Shown here: positions 1 through 14,225 of the stretch, piece after piece
Layout of the letters: each line of letters opens with the position of its first letter
Numbering within the stretch: position 1 is the stretch's first letter
From: Lentinula raphanica
Lineage: Eukaryota; Basidiomycota; Agaricomycetes; Agaricales; Omphalotaceae
Assembly (NCBI GenBank): GCA_027919835.1
Contig: JANVFP010000030.1
Location: 617,386-681,385, forward strand
Direction of reading: 5' to 3'
Length of the DNA stretch: 64,000 bases
Program-made: the position numbers and the translations under genes
Notes under the pieces: generated by a model
The model's database searches: none
Seen by the model: only the letters and a program-made list of their open reading frames with translations
Told to the model about the DNA's origin: nothing

Positions 1-245
1 TGCAGCTGAGAACGTTCTAGGCGGTCAACCTGACAGAAATGAAAATTTTTGATGCGATATGTTTCATCCAAGGTGAATGGCAAAGTCCCTGCTTTCCCAG
101 GTTGCTCTCCCTTCACTACCATATACGCATGCTCATTTTTTAGATATAAAAGCCAGTCAAAATTTCAAAGGCAGTCAACCCACCATCGAGTGCATCCAGC
201 TCCAATCTACTCACACATACATCTTCAATCTTCGAGTCTACCAGC

Positions 246-1873
246 ATGTTTGCCAAAGCATTCACTCCCAACTTCTTCTTGGAACTCGCTAACAACGAGC
301 TACAACTTCGCATCGGTACTCCCAGTCCAGCTCCACCAAAGAACAAGCGTATCCTTGTTGTTGGCGGTGGTGTCAGTGGAATGACTGTAGGTATCCGTTC
401 ATCGTCAAGGCTTTATCAAGCTGATTGATCTTTGTTTTAGTCGGCCTGGGCTCTGTTGGATCAAGGTTACGATGTAACCGTCCTCTCTGACAGATGGGCA
501 GATCGCAAAAACCGTATCACCTCCCAAATCGCGGGTGCACTGTAAGTTCACGAACGTGGATGATGCATACCAATGCTAACGACGTTGTTGAATCATCTCA
601 GGTGGGAATATCCCCCTGCTGTTTGTGGAAAGCACACAGATGTAAGTCAAGAGAAAACTCGAACGAGATAGTCAGACTGAACTCTCGATAGGCGATTTCC
701 TTGTGCCACTCCAAGGGCTGGGCAATGACCTCCTACAAAGTCTTCGAAGAACTTGCAACAAAATTAGGTGAAACTGACGGGATTGATCACGGCGTGAGAA
801 TGCGGGTGGCCAATTTCTTCTTCGATACGCCTCTTGAAGCTCGCCAGGATCAGCTGGAAAAATGGGAAGAGATCTGTTCCTTGTCACACACAGTATGTCT
901 TTTCGAAAGTCGACTTCGGTCTAGTATCCTGATCATCATTACTCCAGATCAAAGGGCTCAAACGTAGCGCAGACCTCATCCAACACCACTCTGTGGATCC
1001 GAAGGCTGGAATGAAAGACGCCTACCAACTACTCTCTCCAGCCATCGATACCGATGTCTACACGATGTGGTTGCATTTCATATTGAGCTGCAAAGGCGCA
1101 ACTTTTGTGACGGAACGCATCAAAGGAAGCTTGCTCGACCAGGAAGAAGAACTCCTTTCCCGTTTCGATGCCTACGCGTTGATCAACGCGACGGGTCTTT
1201 CAGCATTAGAACTAGCTGGCGACAAAACCGTCTACCCCCTTCGAGGCGCTATCATCCGAGTGAAGAACGACGGAACCAAATTCCCCAAGCTCACTGAAGC
1301 TCTTGCAGTAACACACGACGAAACATACGGAACTGATGAGGACATGGTGTTTATTGTCCCTCGAAACGACAACATTCTAATTCTGGGTGGTAAGTCAACA
1401 AAATATGGCATCACCTTTGATCGTTCGACAGATTCTAACGATGTTCTGATTCACGAACGATAGGAATCACGGAACCCAATGTATGGGACCTCAACTTGAC
1501 CGTTGATACACCAGTTATCAAACGTATGCGCGAGCGCTGCAACGCCTTCGTTCCTGGGTTGGAAAATGCTGAATACGATGACGAAACCGATCTTCTACAA
1601 GGTCTGCGTCCTTTCCGCGGCTCCAACGTTCGCGTCGAGCGGGAAACTGCACCCAGAAAAGATGGATCATACAGTCGTATCATTCATAGTTACGGACAGG
1701 GTGGATCAGGATTCTCCCTATCTTTTGGATGTGCTGGAACGGTGAGTTTTTTTCTTTCTGATTCGGATTCAATCCCGTTACTGAATGAGTCTTAGGTTGT
1801 ATCCCTTGTACAGGAGATTGAAGCATCCAAGCCCCCTGCGAAGATGGAACTTGTGAATGCGGTCTGTTACTAA
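246..1873 (+). CDS. D-amino acid oxidase (FAD-dependent)
   Basis: Flavoenzyme that oxidatively deaminates D-amino acids to 2-oxo acids, ammonia and H2O2, usually in peroxisomes. Seven exons: 246-386, 441-541, 602-641, 692-892, 948-1389, 1464-1741, 1796-1873; they sum to 427 codons (426 residues). The N-terminal dinucleotide-binding motif VVGGGVSGMT starts near residue 37, and the DAAO signature RIIHSYGQGGSG lies in exon 6; the adjoining YGTDEDMVFIVPR segment and the LRPFRG region also fit the family. The ATG at 246 is the first in frame; the Rossmann motif begins unusually far in (about 35 extra residues compared with typical DAAOs), and that leader is not clearly a targeting peptide. The C-terminus (NAVCY) shows no PTS1 tripeptide. 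D-aspartate oxidase is the alternative within the same family; substrate cannot be told from sequence alone. Confidence 0.9.
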
Positions 1874-3809
1874 ACTGATTTCCATTTCTCGTCGGACTAC
1901 TACTAGGTTATGCCATCTTTCATCAATCATCTACAATCTTTTTTCTTGCTCCTTGTTGTTGTATGTATGTATCTTGCTGTAAATTTTACTGATTAACTCA
2001 AGAACTGGTGATATCTGAGCTCGATTATCAAAATCGACTACAGTCCATTGAGAAAGCACCAACCGCCGATGGGTATGTACCTCATGCGACGATTTGTAGG
2101 AGCGGTAGATGCATACGTAAATGGGAAATGACTTTGGCTGAGGCCTTGACTGAGGTGGGTATACATTTGGGGTTCCCCGATGTATTGGACACCTCGAGAT
2201 CTCAGCATAGATAAAGCTCAGAAGTACATACAATGCATCGAAGCATAGCAGGATCGTCAAAAACAAATGCTCTTGATTGAATGTCATCGCGTGGAATCCA
2301 GTAAATCCACTTGTGACCGGGATAAACCTTTGAATGGGGGTTTATAATGAACCCACCCAGCAGTGCAAAGCACACGTGAGAGGATCACAAGAAAGTGGAT
2401 ACATAGGTCACCTTCCGCGGTCTGCAACATAAAAACTTATTAATCTCAGAAATAAAAATCATTGAGCGCACCGTATGATTTAGCTGACATGAGGAAGGTA
2501 AGAGCAGAAAACATTTGTCATGACTCAATTCTTGTTTCAATGAGGTCCAACTATACCCCGCTCATGCACTCGAACGTCGCATGGGGTGAATCATAGGGTA
2601 CCATATGCAACAAGTACCCAGGTTGAGCGCAGACTGCATCCAGCCGAGACTAGCCGTAGACTCGGGCGATGAGCGCTGAGCGATGAAGTACAGAGGAACA
2701 CACGGACATGTTAGAATGATAATTATTACTATTGCTTCCTCATGCCCATCAAGTCGGAATTCGAGGAACGAGCGACTATGATAACAAGCTTATCATCCCA
2801 GGAGAGGGTCAACTTGAGGTCAGGGCTTCTAGGTGCATTCCAGCCGCATACTGTACTCTGCAGTCTACTGTCCCCTTCCGGCATGAGCATTCGCTTGCAG
2901 TGTGGACAGTTGGGCCCGGCTGTTCCCCTGTGGAACCCCATCTCCGGATGGAGGCGTATATCTTCCTTCCTTCCTGTATCATGTCTATCTTGAACATTCT
3001 GCCAAAATGAAAGACTGCGGGAAGTAATAACAACTGCGGGAAGTAGCACCTGCGCTGCCCCAGTAGGCTGCTCTTTTGCATAGGTTTGGAGAAAATTTCT
3101 ATGTCCGGGAGGAATTAATTGAGACTCTAAGGGCTTTTGCAATGGAAAGATGAATTAGGATCAGAGCTAATCATTCAACTTGATGTAGAGTTCTATCATG
3201 AGGATGTCATCTCAAACAAGCTTTACACGGGATGACTTACACTCACGAGAGGCAACCTTTGATAGAGAGTTTTAGGAACAAGGGGAGGGAGGCCTGGATT
3301 GATGTCTGCAGTCGATCGTGATTTGCCCATTGAAGGACAAGGAGAAAGGTTTCCACGAGATACTTATGTGACAAGAGTCGGCAGTATAGAGCAGTATTTC
3401 GTTGTGCCAGTCATAACTCGTCTGCAAAAAGATCAGTATAGCTTGAGAATCAGTGCTCAGTCAAGTAATCGTGTTCAGAATGGATATCAGACCTGTTGAT
3501 AGAAGTATGATCAATAACATTAACGCTAGACGTTGTTGAGGTTCAGGTCCTGCGGATTCAGGAGAAATTATGGCTTCTGCTCAGTGCTGGCCTGCGTTCA
3601 AGGGGTGAAAGAGAAGCTAAGCGCCTCTAAGCGCTAGACTCAAGAGGCGCTGACTGGCGCTAAGGGCCAAATTCGGGACGTTTCATTGGTCGACGGATCA
3701 ACGTCACAGAGCGTGACGGTCTGTAATTGAATTTGTGACCTTCACGCAAGACGCATTCCGAATCTTAACGCTCAGCTTCCAGAATCCAAGTTCAACGTCT
3801 TGGTGGACG
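1874..3809. other. Intergenic, no supported gene
   Basis: About 1.9 kb between the oxidase and NDUFV1. Several open frames of 60-140 codons on both strands overlap one another, lack recognisable domains and do not join through convincing splice sites. Near 3616-3670 there is a cluster of TAAGCGC/GCGCTTA-like half sites just upstream of NDUFV1; otherwise I see nothing. Confidence 0.5.
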
Positions 3810-5568
3810 ATGTTCAAATCATCTATACGAGGTATTGTCCATTCTCATGCGTATGGACCTACAGTGATTTAGCCCATATCTGTGCATAGGGCTACCTCGT
3901 CCTCTTCGTCATAAAGTAGAAACTCGGAAATTTGCGACCGTCACCGATACTCCTGTTCGACGCTATGGTGGTTTGAAAGACCAAGACCGTATTTTCACAA
4001 ATGCTTACTGTAAACATGACCATGGACTTAAAGGTGCCAAGGTGCGCTACAAAGAACACTATGGCTCCATCAGATTCTAATTCGTGTCTCAAGTCTAGAG
4101 GCGATTGGCATCGTACAAAGGATATTCTCAACAAGGGAGATGCATGGATTATTCAAACAATCAAGGATTCTGGTCTTCGTGGTCGTGGTGGAGCTGGTTT
4201 TCCGTCAGGATTGAAGTGGAGTTTCATGAATAAACCGAACTGGCAGGACGACAAAAGGTATGTTCGTAAAACATCATATGAAAATCATGGACGAGGCTCA
4301 TCACCAGAAATCAAGACCACGTTATCTCGTTGTCAATGCTGACGAAGGAGAGCCCGGCACATGCAAAGACCGAGAGATCATGCGTGGTGATCCTCATAAA
4401 CTCGTTGAAGGATGCCTGGTTGCTGGGAGAGGAATGAATGCCAATGCCGCCTATATTTACATCCGAGGAGAGTTCTATCAAGAAGCGTCTCACGTCCAGC
4501 AAGCTATCAACGAAGCTTATGCTGACGGTCTCCTTGGTCCGAATGCTTGCGGAAGCGGCTACGCGTTCGACGTCTATTTGCACAGAGGAGCTGGTGCTTA
4601 TATCTGTGGCGAAGAGACTGCACTGATTGAGAGTTTGGAGGGAAAACAGGGTAAACCTCGTCTGAAGCCACCCTTCCCTGCTGATGTAGGGCTCTTCGGG
4701 TGTCCCACAACTGTGGCCAACGTCGAGACTGTCTCAGTTGCGCCAACTATTTGCCGCCGTGGTGGTTCGTGGTTCGCCAGCTTTGGTCGGGAGCGAAACC
4801 AAGGGACTAAACTCTTCTGTATATCTGGTCACGTTAACAATCCCTGTGTGGTCGAGGAGGAAATGTCTATTCCTCTCAGGGAGCTGATTGACAAGCATTG
4901 TGGTGGTGTCATCGGCGGCTGGGATAATCTCCTCGGGATCATTCCTGGAGGATGTTCAGTTCCCGTGCTCAACCAACAGAAGAGCGGTGAGGTCCTGATG
5001 GATTACGATTCCTTGAAAGATGCCGGTAGTGGACTCGGTACTGGTGCCGTTATCGTCATGGACAAGAGCACAGACATTGTCTCCGCCATTGCGAGGTTTT
5101 CCCAGGTATGATTTAATCCGTTGGTTCGGTATACATGGCTGATCTTTGTTGCGCCGAAATCTCAGTTCTACAAGCATGAGTCTTGCGGTCAATGTACTCC
5201 TTGCCGTGAAGGAACAACTTGGATGATGAACATGATGAATCGCATGGTCACTGGTCGCGCCCACGTTCGGGAGATAGACATGTTGCTAGAACTCACGTAA
5301 GTTATTCATCAAATCTTCTTTACCATGCGTCTACTTACAGAAATTCCATTGAAGTAAACAAGTTGAAGGACGCACCATCTGTGCTCTTGGTGACGCTGCC
5401 GCCTGGCCCATACAGGGTCTCATGAAAAATTTCCGACCTGAGGTAGAGGCCCGTATAGCTGCTTTCAGAGCTTCGGAAGGTGCCGTAGGATTTGGCGGGC
5501 ATCTGAGCTCTCAGATAGACCCTACTCTGGCCGTTCCGGATAATTTGGGCTTGAGATTACCTGCCTAG
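3810..5568 (+). CDS. NADH:ubiquinone oxidoreductase 51 kDa subunit (NDUFV1, complex I)
   Basis: Mitochondrial matrix-arm subunit of complex I that binds NADH, FMN and the N3 [4Fe-4S] cluster. Six exons: 3810-3831, 3890-4041, 4094-4257, 4316-5105, 5166-5296, 5355-5568 = 491 codons, 490 residues, the usual length. The tiny first exon encodes MFKSSIRG, continuing into an Arg-rich mitochondrial presequence ([17 protein letters not shown]). [11 protein letters not shown] (about residues 85-95) is the FMN/NADH-binding glycine loop; [19 protein letters not shown] follows near residue 205; [13 protein letters not shown] (about 381-393) supplies three cluster cysteines and [12 protein letters not shown] the fourth. 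Each junction was fixed by restoring the conserved protein, for example [17 protein letters not shown] and [12 protein letters not shown]. The 4042-4093 intron uses a weak GTGCGC donor. Very sure of identity. Confidence 0.95.
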
Positions 5569-6108
5569 ATTCTGTCATGTATTTTGTCTAAAGAAATCAT
5601 GTTTTCTGGAATTCGCATGCTATCGCTCTGCGTAAATGCAAACTGCACTGTATACCTGTAGGCTGTCGACATCGCATTTTCACTTCGTCGCTAAGAACCT
5701 AGAAGCCTTTGGCAAACTCTAGTGATTCTCCGATACTTGTCCTCATCATATTCCGTTCACTATGGGTCTGAACAAGGTTCGATGTGACGAATTTCAAGTT
5801 CGTTCTTCATCTCTTTTGTCAAGCTCGTTGGCAAGGGCAGTCAAGAGAACACTCGAAGTGATGATTCGATGTCAAATACACACTTTACATGCTCAGAATG
5901 TAGAATTGACCCTCTGCACACACCTCGCCCTTCATCCGTTCCTACTGCTTGTATATCTGGATTGTGAACATTCATGAAAGTCATGGCGTTACGGACATTT
6001 GAAAAGGTTGAAGAAGGCGATCAGTTATAGTCTGTCTTAGGATCTTGTAGTCTCTTGCAGTAGCGGCCAAGTCCTCTGCATCTTTGAGGAACGTCCTTGT
6101 TACGCATT
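5569..6108. other. Intergenic, no supported gene
   Basis: Convergent 3' flanks of NDUFV1 (+) and the single-TM gene (-). No gene or RNA recognised. Confidence 0.4.
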
Positions 6109-7075
6109 CTAGCTTGCGACTTGATTACAAGAGATATTGAGTTGTCCTATAGATGGTACACTTGTCGTTGGGGAAGAAGAGACTTGGGAAAATGGGCAAG
6201 GGTCTTCGACGAGAGATTCTGAAGAAGCTACACGTTTGCATGCTTGTCGCGTTGATGCTAATCGGGGGCGAGGGCAGAATACGGTTACTTTGGCGCAGTC
6301 TGAAGCATCGAGTATCGGCATGGCGGAAGTGAAAGTCGACGATACGGTCGGAGAGGCGTTGTAACTGTTAGTACTCAAGCAGCCAGCCACAGGTGCTAGT
6401 TTAGAATCAATCAAGGGCGAACGAGGCGACTCGGGCATGTAGAACGGTATATGATTTGAATCGAAGAATATGGGTGCGGGTGGACCTGGTGATTTTTGAG
6501 CAGACTCGTAATCGCAAGGAAGAATAGGAGAAATGGGTGACTTGTGGATCATATAAGGTACGTTATGTGTGGAGTATATTGCAGCGAGAGGCAGCGAGTC
6601 GATATCCGTTATTGCTGAAGACCGGGAGCTGATCATGGAATTGCTGTAACCCATATTGAAAGACAAGCGCTACAGAAGAGACATGATCATGAACAGAGTC
6701 TTTGAATCGTGAAATGAACATCCCGACCTTAGCGATATCGAAATCCAGAAGTCTATCTTCGATGTATTCTTCATTGGCATGGCCATCCTTAGTTGAAGAT
6801 AACCTTGCCTTGACAGAGATTCTGGCTTGTGCACGCTGGCAGTTCAGTTCGGTGATATGAAGGCGATGTTGGTATGCGGCTGTCTGGTAGCAACTGTAAA
6901 TCGAATAGCACAGGACACCACTGACAACAGTTACGACAATTGTGAGTGCGATGATGGTCCAGATACTGGTGATAGTGGGATGGGTATGGTAGTTAGTGTA
7001 GCTGCTCGTAGAATGTGCTGTGAAAGTGGAGCTTGGGACGAAGGCATGGCCATGGGTTGTAGTGGTAGGCGACAT
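6109..7075 (-). CDS. Single-pass membrane protein of unknown function
   Basis: Two exons, 6728-7075 and 6109-6669 (complement), joined across a proposed intron 6670-6727 (GTCGGG...GTAG) that keeps frame; total 302 residues. The ATG at 7075 is followed by a Ser/Thr/His-rich ectodomain-like leader without an obvious signal peptide, then one strong hydrophobic segment (about residues 38-62, IIALTIVVTVVSGVLCYSIY). The C-terminal two-thirds are Ser/Pro-rich and probably disordered. This layout (short N-terminus, one TM helix, long polar tail) is common among lineage-specific mushroom proteins. No domain recognised. It is divergent from MED13, sharing the 7076-7448 promoter region. The donor is weak, so the intron is the least certain part. 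Confidence 0.55.
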
Positions 7076-7448
7076 AGAATCTAGAAGATGTTCAAGTTGA
7101 AAGAACGCGCGCTACAAGAGGCGCTGATGATCGCTTAGCGCTTAACGCTATTGGAGTCACGTGTATTGAATGTGTATTCAGATCACATCAAAATCGCATT
7201 TGTTTCCGACGTTCAAGCTCGTTCAACTTCAAGTATCTCTCAATTTCAGGTTGTTCCAACTTCCAGCAGAAAAGGGACTTTTGGAGAAAGTCTGCGAAGA
7301 CTATAGCGCAATCTTTGTATATACTCCTATGTGATTCAACTGGTACGAGTCTCGTTCTATCTGCAGCCACATAATCCATTGAACCTGTCGTGGGTACAGG
7401 TTAAAACTATCTCATCACTCATTATTGCGGTTCACACATGTGCAAAAT

Positions 7449-10400
7449 ATGACCCTCCCATCGCTCTCTATGGACACTCCGATACTGGCGTCCTCATTGC
7501 CACTTCGTACTGACACAGTCGATTATCTTGTGTACGAAGGTGATCACACCGCCATTTGGGATCTACGGAGAAAGATTGTTGAAGAGGGCGAAGCAGAACA
7601 TCATGCAGATTTATTCTCCTCGACCCTCTGGACAGTCCAGGTTGCCTCTCAAAACACTCATCGACTATGGTTATTCTACATAGGTACACCCAAGTCGAAG
7701 CCACTCGAGAATCAAAGGCTTGCGAAAGTCTTGGAGTCAACCCTCATCCTGCGTTTCCTCTATCCATGTTCTGAAGAATGCTCTTTCAGGACTTCACCAT
7801 GCATGAACTGCGAGTCACCTTCCAGTCCGTCTACCCCAACAACTGCGAAATACCTGCCTAGGCGGCCGTGGCGTCAGCCATGGACTTCTTTTCTTGACGC
7901 GGTCCGCGGTGCCCTCATTCGAAACGTCAATCGTCGCAACATGGACTTTGACGTGACCTCAAAGCGTTGGGCACTAGCGTTAAAGAACGGATTCGTAGTT
8001 GCTGATGACCTTCCTAAGCCCAATGCGGATGAATGGGTGACTTCTGGCTGGGAACACATCAGGCCGCTTCTCTATGTGCATGTGCAGATAATACCAACAC
8101 TGGAGCCATCTCCGAGACTTATCGTTCATCCTACCTTGCTACGAACTCCTTACCGCAATCTGAGAAAGGCACCTTCTCTAGGTACCGCATTGACTTTATT
8201 GCCTTTCGGTACACCAGCATATTTCATGGCGGGTTATTCTGGTCCAACGTCTGCTCTCACCACTCAATTTCGGGATGCCCTTTGTGGCCTTGCTGTTGAC
8301 GGATGGGAGGGACCCAGAAACGGGAAAAATGGCAAGGACACGCGAAATGCGGTCGATTATGTGATCGTATTCGTTCCGGTTCATACAGACGGCAATGCAG
8401 AAAGGAAGGGTCTGACAATCATATATCCTTCTCTACTGGTGCTAGTGATTCCGCCCAATGTCCGGGAACCAATGGATGTTTCCCTCCTTCCAACGCTCCC
8501 AGCGCCTCTACAACCCTCCCCGATGGTTCCAGCTGCAGTGGTACCTGTCACGCCTTCGGTACCCATAAATGGTGTCTTGAACTCACCTTTGACTGGTCCA
8601 AGATCACTTCTTCAATCCCGGCCTCCCGACTCCTCACTTCCATCAGCGACTGCAAATGCGTTTCCAACGCTGAACTCACCAGTGGTGTTTGGTTCTGGGG
8701 CTATCCACAACCAAATTCCATCACAACATCCGTCTCCTTTGTATGCAGTAGGTAGTACTGCTGGTGCCGGCGCCACAGGTCCCGGAACACCATTTCCATT
8801 ATCTAGCATCGATTCTTCTTCCCTACCCTCTTCCCTTATTCCCCGACAAACTGAGCCAAATCCAATGGATTCGGGACTAACTCATAGTCCCAATGTTTTG
8901 GCTAATGCGAATGATGTCTTATTACGGGCACATCGTATCATCAGCACGACAGCAAACCTTTCTACTCTTTCACCCCCTTCCGCTGTCAACACCCCAGCTG
9001 CTGTGCCTACTCCTGGAGAACCGACTCCTGGAGGGTCTAATCATTCTTCATGTGAGTTAAACTGTCCTAATGCTCATTGATACTCTAACATTCTCTACAT
9101 AGCTTCTGCCGTATCGATTATTTCACCTGGTTCAACGATGTCAACCCTTCAACAGGCAGCAATGGAGATTTCCGCCTATGTTGAACACGTAGCAAGAGAG
9201 CGAGAAAAGGAACGAGAAAGACTCAAGGAAGCGCAGGCGCAACGAAGTCGAATGGCCTCATCCAGCTCATTGTCTAACAATAACGCCTCCACTTCCACGA
9301 ACCCCAGTTCTATCTCCAACTCTACCACTCGTTCCGTTCCACCGATATCCATTCCGTCGTCGATTCAAGCCACGGTGACAATCAATTCGTTGCATTCCGG
9401 GCCCGATGCACAGCTATTCTATCCTTCTCCACCGACCAATCCTCCTTCTGTTTCAGCCGCGGGGGTTGCGGTCAGCCCTGCGGCTCAGGAAATGATTGCA
9501 TTTCCGCAGATACCGCAAGGCTTGCCCTCGATGCATGATACAGTCGTAGGGAATAACAGAATATTAGGTTCAGAGAGAAATTCCGAGGCCGATCACGTCG
9601 TTCAGAGTATCACAAATGTATCAACCACCGGAAATGCTGGTGGGACTGTGCAAGGACCGATCTCAGAAACCGCTGCTTCTGTCGCAGCTACGGATCACAG
9701 TGCACCAAGCCTTCTTCCTATGCGTGGTATCACTGGGCCCACCAGTGCGGTTCCAGACCCAAACGAATTGACATCCATCCCAGTCACGAATACAGATCCG
9801 GCTTGGAACTACTTCGGTGGTGATGGCATGGACTTTGATGGCTTAGGGACGGTTGGTGGCATTGAAAGCATCACAGAAAATGGTATGACTGTAGACGAGA
9901 TGGAAATGTCTCTCTTCGGAGGCGGCACTTTCGATTTTGATGAATTCTCTGGCTTCGAGAGCAGTACCACGGACTGGAATGCGAACATGGACTCATCTCT
10001 CAACCTAGGGCCTACCTCTGCTCCTGCTTCCAGTCAAATCACCAGCAACAAGATGGGCGATGCCAGCTCTAGTATGTTTACCGCAGGAGTTCAACCAACT
10101 GATTCAACTTTTGCGAATATATTCAAAGGAATTCCACCGCCTACCACTGCTCCTTCACAGACCAACGTATCGAGTACTCATCAATTGACTAGTAATAGCT
10201 CTGTCTCCCACCTTAGTATCGGCATGGATTTTGAAGATTTTACCGACGACGATTTCAGCTTTTTCGACAACAAGTCTTCCACAATACCTCATTTAGTGGA
10301 GTCATCTTCGGATACCTATCTAATGCCTCCTCCATCTTCCCCGCCGCCAACTCTCCATGCCCACAATGTCACAGCTCCGAGTCCTGATCCTTTGGCATTC

Positions 10401-13400
10401 CTTGATTCCGATGAATCTTCGACGTTCTTCAGCAGTTTAGGTCTAGTTGCTCCTCTTCCTCTTGGCTCGGAACCTACTCCTGCACCTTACAACTATCCCT
10501 CTCATCCTACACCATTTTCTATATCCCAGCTTACTCCAGGTGGCCCAACGGGCTCTACCTCGCTCACAGTCGACGTCGAGGTAGATTCGGATTTTGGTTT
10601 ACCTTCTCCACCAGAGGAAACCGATTGCGCCAGCACAGATGTTGGAGTTCAGCTAGACCATCCCAGCCTATCTTCGCCATTCCATCTTTCCACGGTACAT
10701 TCCTCAGTTGCTAAACCCGCTGGTTCCAGTCCAATGCTACCATCATCGCCCTTGAAAGACAAAAAGTTCTCTCCTATCCCATTTTCAAAGTCACACTCTC
10801 AAGCAGACAGTAAATATCAAAATGCTGGTGGGAAGTTTGCAATCCCAAGGAAATTCAATGCGTGGATGCTTAAAGGCACTCGTTATCGTCCTCCGTATTA
10901 CGCCCGAAGCGCGAATGCACAGGGACGTACCCGCCCCACAACCTGGAGCACTGCGAACACGGAGAATCAATCCAGCTTTGGAAAGGAGAAAGGATCTCCT
11001 TCAAAGGATGATAGAATACCTATTCTAGGTCACAGGAGATGGTGTCTTCCTAGTCCTCCTGTGGATAGCGATGCAACAGACTCAGGAGATGAATCAGATG
11101 ACAACGACTTCTCCACAGCGTTCCCGTCCACTCGTCCACCGCTTCTTGTGCCTTCATCGAATCCACCTTCTACTAGTGCAGCCAATATATCTGCACATCC
11201 CTACACCAATCGATCGACTCATCCAGGATGGCGCCCAAGTTATGATTCCGTGACCGATCCTCGTATTGGGGTGATACGCAGGCTGACCGGCTCCAGACAG
11301 AGGTCAAGGAAAAGAATGAGGAAAGATGGGTGGGCCTTCTCAATGAAGCACACAAGATCATGCTGGGGTACAAACCGGGATGATGATATCGACAGATTTA
11401 GCGACGACGACAACTCTCAGAGTTCAGATAATTCCGAAGACGGCGGTGAGATACGAGGTATAGAAGGGGATATCCTTGGTGGTGGTCAAGAGGACTTCAT
11501 TGATATTGTGGGCGCGAATATGACAGGAAAACCTGATCGGCGGTTGCAACCGACGACACCTATTCCTGCTTATCTACCACCTGGCCCGAGTTTGATTTCG
11601 ACTTGCTTCCACTGGGTCCACTTGTCCAACATGGTTGGAGGAGAACAAGCCCCTCAAAGTGCCACATCCGAAGGGTATCACCATAGACCTCCTCAAAACC
11701 CCACTCATGTGTATCAAGGTGCTGGAATTACTCACGGAGGTACGCTTTCGACTCTTTGGTCAACTCTTGGAATTCATTCGTTGAATAACATAGTACCAAC
11801 ACCAGTCTCGCCTGCGGCACTAGTTGAAAATTCAACTTCTCCTAATTTCGCTGCCACTCCCGGTTCTTCTTGGCCTCAAATGTTGACCCCTTCTGCTGAG
11901 GCCGATCTCGGTTCCGAGGAAGACACAGCTGGGGTACTTGAAGCTGCCGTAAGTCAAATCGCTCAAGAATGCGTGGAGAACGTTGTATGGTCGGACGCTT
12001 GGAAATCGATGGATGAAATGATAGGTGATTCAGAACACGGAGCAACAACGCCTTCAGGGTCCACATTTGATGGGCAGACTACAACGCGAACACAGACGAA
12101 CTGGAGCGTGAACAATTGCATGGAATGTGTCTGGCCAAGTGACCTTTCTGTGGTGAAAGAACTTCTGACAGAACCGACGACTCCTGGCGAAGATATGCTA
12201 ACTCTTGGGGATATGTTCGAAGGTAAGCTGCGTTTATCTCGGCAACGTGATGAACAGTGTTAATGTGCTTTTAGCTTTCTCTCCCACTTCTCTATCCACT
12301 CAGAGGATGGTTTCATCCGTACGGGATTCTCATCAAAATTCCATGCCTCCACCTTTGTCTCCTCCACTTATATCCGTCTCTAAATCGGAAGCGATCATCC
12401 ACGTTGTACCTGCCGCCCTCCGGTTTTGGGAAAAACTTGGCCTTGGACCGAAGGGTGGTCAGAAGAATATCACTGTCTTCGTCATATACGAACAATCACT
12501 CAATGACAACGAAACGGAACAACACGCCCAAAGCTGGCGTTCTGAACGGATTGGATCCTGGCTCAAGCATACATGCGACTCATATAAGGTGAGCACTGAG
12601 AATGCTTTAGCATGAGAATATCTGAACCTCATTTATCATCACAGGCGAGAGCTTTAGGCGAAATGTGTCCTGGAAAAAGCAAACTCTGTCAAATCGATGG
12701 GCTCATATCGTTCCGGTTCGATATGTCTTTCAAGAAGAACCTAAGTACGTTCTTGGCGGTTTAAAGATTCCGACATTACTCATCATCATGATGTTTCAGC
12801 TACGTTTATCTCAAGCCTTCCATTTCCATCTTCAGAAGACGCGGTGGTTTTCTTCGTCATCGTGCCGTTACCTCTCATGAACCTTTCATCGCAAATGCTT
12901 CGACATGTCTCGTCCGCTGTCAATAAGGCGATGAATTCTTGTTCTAAAGTCCAACAACCCTTTTTTCAATTCGTTCCAGAATCAAATATCCTCCATGCTG
13001 CTCTACATTCCTCATCACCTTATGACAACTACTCGGGATTGTTCCTGCGTTCGGTCTATGATCGTGTATTGGTCCCTTCCGAGCGAGCCATGTCAAGAAA
13101 GTTTTTCACTTATGGACAAGTCGAGAAACAGTACTTCGAAGTACCAGCATTCACACTGGCTCGCCCATACACCGAGAATAAGATATCTTATTCAGGCTCA
13201 ACCGATCCTGGCCTCGATGTTCTAGATAGACACACGCTCCTTCATGTCGGATACGGTATCAGCGCTTGCGGGAGATGGATCTTCGCCTCGTGTATAGACC
13301 AAAGAGGGGAAGCCCATAATACAGGTGTCTGGTCCCTGCAGCAGCGCACAACAAATATTGCATATGATCTGTATATTGTTAACAGGGTGTGGGATTTCGC

Positions 13401-14225
13401 CATGCAGTTTGCGAACAGAGCGCGAGTGGAGTGGAGGATCGTAGTAGCGAAATTGGGCAAAATGAGCATCGCTGAATTGGATGGTAAGCTGTTGAAACAT
13501 AGAAATCGCAAACTAACTCAATGTATGTTTCATTAGCTTGGAACGCTCATCTATACACCATTTCGCAGTCAACGACGCAGGTACCCCTACATGTCTCTGT
13601 ATTGAATGTCCAAAGCTCAACATTATGGACTCCTTTTCCTCTACCTTCTTCGACGCACCCGCCCTTGACTACTGTTACCGCGAAGGGTTCTTCCCGTTCA
13701 GCATCAAGTTCGATGAATGTCTCGTCCAAAAACTCTTTTTTTGTTGACATCACTGCCACAACATATGGTTTTCGTCGGAAGGATCCCTTTCCAGTCAGCA
13801 GTACTCCTGACTTGGATGACATTGGCCTTTCCTCTGGATTCGTTCGACCTCCTTCCGCTCTTACGACCGAGGATAATGATATCTTCATGGTCGATGAAAG
13901 TCCTTTGCTTCCCTTGAGCAGCTCGACTTTACTCTGTATCCCTAATGCCCCAGTGCAACCACGTATGCTCAGTATTCATTTGATCAATTGTGCAAAATCC
14001 GCTGGATGCACATATCCAGCTAATGCTTCGGATGCAGCTGAAGCATCAGAATCTCTTCACAACCTCCTTCGGGACGTCACTCATTCCTACTATTCTCTAT
14101 CTGTGCTGTCGTCTGTGAGATGGAACACTACATCTTCATTGCCATTCCATCTAGGTGCCGTAGAGACTATGCAGAAAGCATTGTCTACACGGAATGGTCT
14201 TGCTTCGATGGATGGATATTCATAG
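7449..14225 (+). CDS. Mediator complex subunit 13 (CDK8 module)
   Basis: Large scaffold of the CDK8/cyclin C kinase module of Mediator, which reversibly docks on core Mediator and modulates RNA polymerase II transcription. Exons 7449-9051, 9103-12222, 12275-12588, 12645-12744, 12800-13483, 13537-14225 total 2170 codons (2169 residues), in the family range. The N-terminal MED13 domain is seen in exon 1 (for example VTSGWEHIRPLLYVHVQI); exon 2 holds the conserved acidic FTDDDFSFFD (about residue 910) and SPLKDKKFSPIPF (about 1085), typical of MED13. The C-terminal PIWI-like region begins with SFRFDMSFKKNL and runs through VVFFVIVPLPLMNLSSQML to the end. Linkers are Ser/Pro/Thr-rich. The start is the first ATG in the open frame; upstream frame has only non-ATG codons. 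The fungal name would be SSN2/SRB9. Confidence 0.88.

Noticed and set aside
2729..3142. 137-codon minus frame and overlapping + frames
   Set aside because: Overlapping frames on both strands of similar length with no recognisable motif; probably chance.
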